From Caballeronia sordidicola (GTDB lineage: Bacteria; Pseudomonadota; Gammaproteobacteria; Burkholderiales; Burkholderiaceae), in the NCBI RefSeq assembly GCF_000729995.1, contig NZ_JNFG01000214.1:124001-188000 (forward strand): a DNA stretch of 64,000 nucleotides, written 5' to 3'. The notes under the pieces are model-generated. The model saw only the letters and a program-made list of their open reading frames with translations. It searched no databases and was not told the origin of the DNA. This document shows, one piece after another, positions 60,803-64,000 of this stretch (the stretch's first letter is position 1; every line of letters begins with the position of its first letter). A program made the translations under genes and the position numbers.

Positions 60803-62026
60803 CTATAGCGATTGACGGCGGAATCGCCCGAGCCTGCTGGGCAACACTACCTCGAACACGCATCCAGCGCTCTCTTGCGAACGGAAGTCTATTTCACCCC
60901 CGAGCGATGCGACCAATTCTCGGACTATCGCCAACCCCAGCCCCGTTCCAGGAAAGTCGTCGCCGGCGGCCCGTTCGAATTCCTCGAACACGCGTTCCTT
61001 GTCTTCTTCGGCGATTCCCATGCCCGTATCAGTCACCCTAATCCGAAAATGGTGCTTGCCTACAATTGTCATGAAAAGTCCAACCTCTCCGGTCGCTGTG
61101 TACTTGGCAGCGTTGCCTAGCAGGTTCAGAGAGATTTGTTTGGTTTTGAGGCGATTCGATGTCGTCGCGCCGAGGAGCGGGTCGAACGTGGTATTGAACT
61201 TCAGGCCTTTATCTTCGACCACAGGTTGTATCGCCGCGACGAGGTCGTCGTATAGCTCCCGGAGTTCGAACGTCTCGAGCGTGCCGGGGTCGCGGCTACT
61301 TAGTACGCCTGCATAGTCGACCATCTCGTCGGTGAGCAACTTCATGTCCGACACCTGTCGATTGGCAAGCGCAAGCGCCGTCACCATTTTCGAGGGGACT
61401 TTCTCGGCGAGCTGAAGCGCGTTCGAGAAGATGTTAAGAAAATTTCGCAGGTCGTGCGTCACGCGCCGCGTGACTTGCAGACGCATCTCATAAAGCTTAT
61501 CTATGCGGCGTTTGCTGCGACCCAGTTCGTCGTTCGCTCGCTCCAGCTGACCCGTGTACTCGTCGATTTTGTTGTCGCGCTCGCGGAGCACCTCGCGGAT
61601 GGAACCGAGCGTAACGTAGCTAATGACTTCATCGACAACATATCGGGCTCTTCGTTGGTCCGAAACCTTAAACTGGTCGTCAGTCGCGGCGTATGGCTCA
61701 ACGGCATCCGTGAGCACCTGTCGAAACAAATCGAGCTCGCGCACGAGCTCGTCCAAGCAATAACCCTGGCGCCAGCGCCATTGCCCGTGTTCCCTGGCGT
61801 CTCCTTCAACGGCAACTTGTGCGACGTCCAAGTCTTGGTGCTCCAGCGCCGCGCAAATTTCTTCAAATATGGCGGGGAGATGGTCAGCCAGTTGCATACG
61901 GCTGAGTGCATCTGATTTCTCGACGTCGGCATCGCCGCTGACGATTTTCATCCAGCGCGCGACGACACTGTCTTTCTCTCGACGAAGATGATTGGCAAGC
62001 AGTCGGAACGGGCGGATGTCAGTCAC
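60803..62026 (-). CDS. Cytoplasmic sensor histidine kinase
   Basis: 407 residues without membrane segments. The N-terminal 140 residues form a helical sensor of the RsbR/RsbRD type (WRWRQGYCLDELVRELDLFR, VVDEVISYVTLGSIREVLRE), then a coiled coil and a HisKA domain with the phosphorylated His191 (RRVTHDLRNFLNIFSNALQL). The ATP-binding domain has N, G1 and G2 boxes: SLNLLGNAAKYTA, VTDTGMGIAEEDKERVFEEF, and FPGTGLGLAIVRELVASLGG. It is an orphan kinase with no response regulator beside it. Its neighbour is a hybrid kinase on the same strand, 240 nt upstream. Confidence 0.9.
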   Translation of the reverse strand: MTDIRPFRLLANHLRREKDSVVARWMKIVSGDADVEKSDALSRMQLADHLPAIFEEICAALEHQDLDVAQVAVEGDAREHGQWRWRQGYCLDELVRELDLFRQVLTDAVEPYAATDDQFKVSDQRRARYVVDEVISYVTLGSIREVLRERDNKIDEYTGQLERANDELGRSKRRIDKLYEMRLQVTRRVTHDLRNFLNIFSNALQLAEKVPSKMVTALALANRQVSDMKLLTDEMVDYAGVLSSRDPGTLETFELRELYDDLVAAIQPVVEDKGLKFNTTFDPLLGATTSNRLKTKQISLNLLGNAAKYTATGEVGLFMTIVGKHHFRIRVTDTGMGIAEEDKERVFEEFERAAGDDFPGTGLGLAIVRELVASLGGEIDFRSQESAGCVFEVVLPSRLGRFRRQSL

Positions 62027-62266
62027 AAGATATCGCTATGAAGTAGCGTTTGCGCGGCGGGGTGACGCACGCTTCGCCCAGTAAAAATCCCAATACGACG
62101 CGCATATTAGGAAGTAATGCCTGCGCCAATCTGCGTAACGTTCTTCACAGTTGCGCGCGAGGTGGTGGTCCAACTGTTGGAAAACCAATGATGCCTCAAC
62201 CAAAAAGACCTTAAATGAACTGTTGCTGAAACACGGTCGGCAGGCAAGCGCTGCCGCGGCGCCGCG
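62027..62266. other. Spacer between two kinase genes
   Basis: 240 nt; no gene recognised. Long enough to hold an independent promoter for the downstream kinase. Confidence 0.3.
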
Positions 62267-63907
62267 CTAGTGAGCTGGCTTGTTCGAGGCCCGAGCACGT
62301 CGCAAAAGCGCTTCTAGACTTGTGGCATCCACCGGTTTCGTCATGTGAGCGTCAAAGCCTGCTTCCATCGCAGCTATCTTGTCCGAGTCGGATGCATAGC
62401 CAGTAATGGCAACGAATGTAGTGTTCGCCAGACAGTCAAGGCCACGCATTGCCCTTATGAGCGCGTAGCCGTCCATGTCCGGAAGCCCTATGTCGCTGAG
62501 CACAACCTCAGGTCGCCACGCCTTGGCGATGGTGAGCGCTTCGGTCGCGCTATAAGCCACGCGCGCAGTATTGCCCGAGAGCTGCAAGTAGAGCGCAAGC
62601 GCGTCCGCCGTATCGTGATTGTCTTCGGCAATCAAAATGGACATGGGCAGGGTCGACGCCGCAACCTCGACGCGCCCGATGGCGGGTATGTCTTGAGGGG
62701 TCCCAAGGGGAAGGGTTAGCGTGAACTCGCTTCCGCGCCCGATGCCCTCACTGCGAGCAACGAGCGCCCCGCCGTGCAACTCGGCCAGTTTTCGGGCGAG
62801 TGTCAAACCCAGCCCCATTCCTCCCACGGACCGGGCGAGTGGCCGCTTCCCCTGCTTAAAAAGCTGAAATATGGCGTCAATGTCCTCGTGTGCGATTCCA
62901 ATGCCGTTGTCAGCCACTCGTATGAAAACGTTCAAGTCGTCGCTTTCAGCCGATAGGTGTATTCGCCCGTTGGCCGGCGTGTAGATGGCAGCGTTCTCGA
63001 TCATGTTCGCTATGACAATTGAGCATTGAGTCGAGTCGGCGGACGCATAGAGTGAAGCGCCGACGGAGGTCGAAACCGTGTGACCCCACTGGACGATTGC
63101 CGCGTTGGTAAGCTCCAGGGCGTTCTCAATCAAATCCGTCACGGCGACGGGTTCCGGATTGAGTTGCATGACGCCAGTGACGGCCAGCGAGGTCGATAGC
63201 AGGTCGTCGACGATATGGCCCATCTGTCCGACATAGCGGCGGGCAATCTCTCGCGCCCAGGCGCGGTCTGCGTCCGTGGCTTCAAGTCGGTCGAGAATTG
63301 CGATGCCCGTTTGAATGGGTGCCATCGGCGCGCGAAGCTCGTGCGCAAGCATTGCGAGAAATTCTTCCTGGTGCTGCTCAGCCTCGTCGAGGCGACGTCG
63401 CATTTCCAGCAATTCTGCCGATGCCTGCCGTTTTTCGAGATGCAGCTCGGCGTGTTCCGCCAGAGTTTTCAGTGTCGCTCTCTCGGACTCACTGAGATTC
63501 CGGGGCTCATGAGCAATTACGCATAGCGTTCCGAGGGCCATGCCGTCCGACGCCTTCAATACGGCGCCCACATAGAAAACGACGTTGCGCTCACCGACCA
63601 CCTGAGGATGCGTCCTGAATTCTTCATCGGCGGTCGCATCTGGAATAACGAGAAAATCGTTAGTCAGGAGGGCCTGCGCGCAAAGCGACTCTTCCCGCTT
63701 GGTCGACTGGGGCTCCATGCCCCACGCGGACTTACACCACTCTCGGGTTTCGTCGATGAAGTTGAGCAATGCAATCGGTGCCTTCAACAGACTTGCAGCG
63801 ACCCGGGTAATGGAGTCGAAATGCTCCTCCGCTGGGGTGTCGAGAATCCCGAACGTTTTAAGCGTGCGCAATCGATGAGACTCGTTAAATGGAAAGGCGA
63901 CGGCCAT
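62267..63907 (-). CDS. Hybrid sensor kinase with GAF and receiver domains
   Basis: 546 residues, soluble. A GAF domain fills about 25-155 (FDSITRVAASLLKAPIALLN, FYVGAVLKASDGMALGTLCV). HisKA follows with His189 (FLAMLAHELRAPMAPIQTGI), then an ATP-binding domain (MIENAAIYTPANGRIHLSAE, VADNGIGIAHEDIDAIFQLF, GMGLGLTLARKLAELHGG). A C-terminal receiver domain has the acidic pair in ILIAEDNHDTADAL and phosphoacceptor Asp in VVLSDIGLPDMDGYALIRAM. GAF and receiver in one chain is a common layout for soluble redox or small-molecule sensing. It is transcribed toward the other kinase, and the two may work on one pathway. Confidence 0.93.
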   Translation of the reverse strand: MAVAFPFNESHRLRTLKTFGILDTPAEEHFDSITRVAASLLKAPIALLNFIDETREWCKSAWGMEPQSTKREESLCAQALLTNDFLVIPDATADEEFRTHPQVVGERNVVFYVGAVLKASDGMALGTLCVIAHEPRNLSESERATLKTLAEHAELHLEKRQASAELLEMRRRLDEAEQHQEEFLAMLAHELRAPMAPIQTGIAILDRLEATDADRAWAREIARRYVGQMGHIVDDLLSTSLAVTGVMQLNPEPVAVTDLIENALELTNAAIVQWGHTVSTSVGASLYASADSTQCSIVIANMIENAAIYTPANGRIHLSAESDDLNVFIRVADNGIGIAHEDIDAIFQLFKQGKRPLARSVGGMGLGLTLARKLAELHGGALVARSEGIGRGSEFTLTLPLGTPQDIPAIGRVEVAASTLPMSILIAEDNHDTADALALYLQLSGNTARVAYSATEALTIAKAWRPEVVLSDIGLPDMDGYALIRAMRGLDCLANTTFVAITGYASDSDKIAAMEAGFDAHMTKPVDATSLEALLRRARASNKPAH

Positions 63908-64000
63908 GGCAGCAAACCGTTCGAGAGGGAGTCACCGAGAACTAGCAAAAATCATTCCGTAGTTGAAAAGTGTCTGTCCGAAAGCAATAGCCGTTGTGCC
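63908..64000. other. Window edge, upstream of the hybrid kinase
   Basis: 93 nt upstream of the hybrid kinase start. Nothing recognised. Confidence 0.3.

Noticed and set aside
1-64000. CRISPR array, insertion sequence or prophage
   Set aside because: No regularly spaced direct repeats, transposase motifs or phage structural genes were seen.

Overview
The window looks like a chromosome or chromid segment of a Burkholderiales betaproteobacterium, most probably Paraburkholderia or Burkholderia. The reasons are the moderately high GC, a Burkholderia-type trimeric porin, a DUF4148 protein, the glutaryl-CoA gene pair and the nar locus. I saw no rRNA, tRNA, CRISPR array, insertion sequence or phage gene.

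Layout. 1-5.5 kb (minus strand): ETF-ubiquinone oxidoreductase (cut by the window edge), then glutaryl-CoA dehydrogenase followed by a class III CoA-transferase, and a porin. 6.3-15.7 kb (plus): an unfamiliar catabolic cluster made of a 2-hydroxyacid dehydrogenase, an APH-fold kinase, a cupin, a divergent enolase, an extradiol-type dioxygenase, a carboxymuconolactone-decarboxylase-family protein, a zinc alcohol dehydrogenase and a FAH-family hydrolase. Copies of a GCTAACGTTAGC palindrome punctuate it, and a LysR gene and a chemoreceptor follow. 17.3-24.2 kb mixes chemotaxis genes with decayed genes (FMN reductase, zwf, a response regulator and a phosphate transporter).

24.4-38.6 kb is an anaerobic nitrate and nitric-oxide block: nnrS, a flavin-binding-like protein, narGHJI, a parvulin isomerase, narK, a small conserved protein, a cytochrome P450, a PAS protein and an FNR-type regulator. 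38.8-41.6 kb holds an envelope operon: DUF4142, cupredoxin, ECF sigma factor and a Cys-rich lectin-like protein.

41.9-57.1 kb is a low-oxygen or stress island of short operons: a universal stress protein, a MarR regulator, a ClC channel with CBS domains, CysM, two DUF1840 paralogues, Cfa, HiPIP, flavohaemoglobin and several tiny membrane proteins in paralogous pairs. Nine copies of a 19-bp dyad, TATATCAC-N3-GTGATATA, lie in its promoter regions. One overlaps the marR promoter, and a tenth lies upstream of the nar block. This points to one regulator tying these genes together.

57.3-64 kb carries a third chemoreceptor with a sigma-28-like promoter, a peptidoglycan amidase, an LprI-type lysozyme inhibitor and two sensor kinases.

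The two strongest signals of undescribed biology are the kinase/enolase/dioxygenase cluster with its own operator, and the MarR-linked dyad regulon. All family assignments were made by eye from protein sequence. No database search was run.
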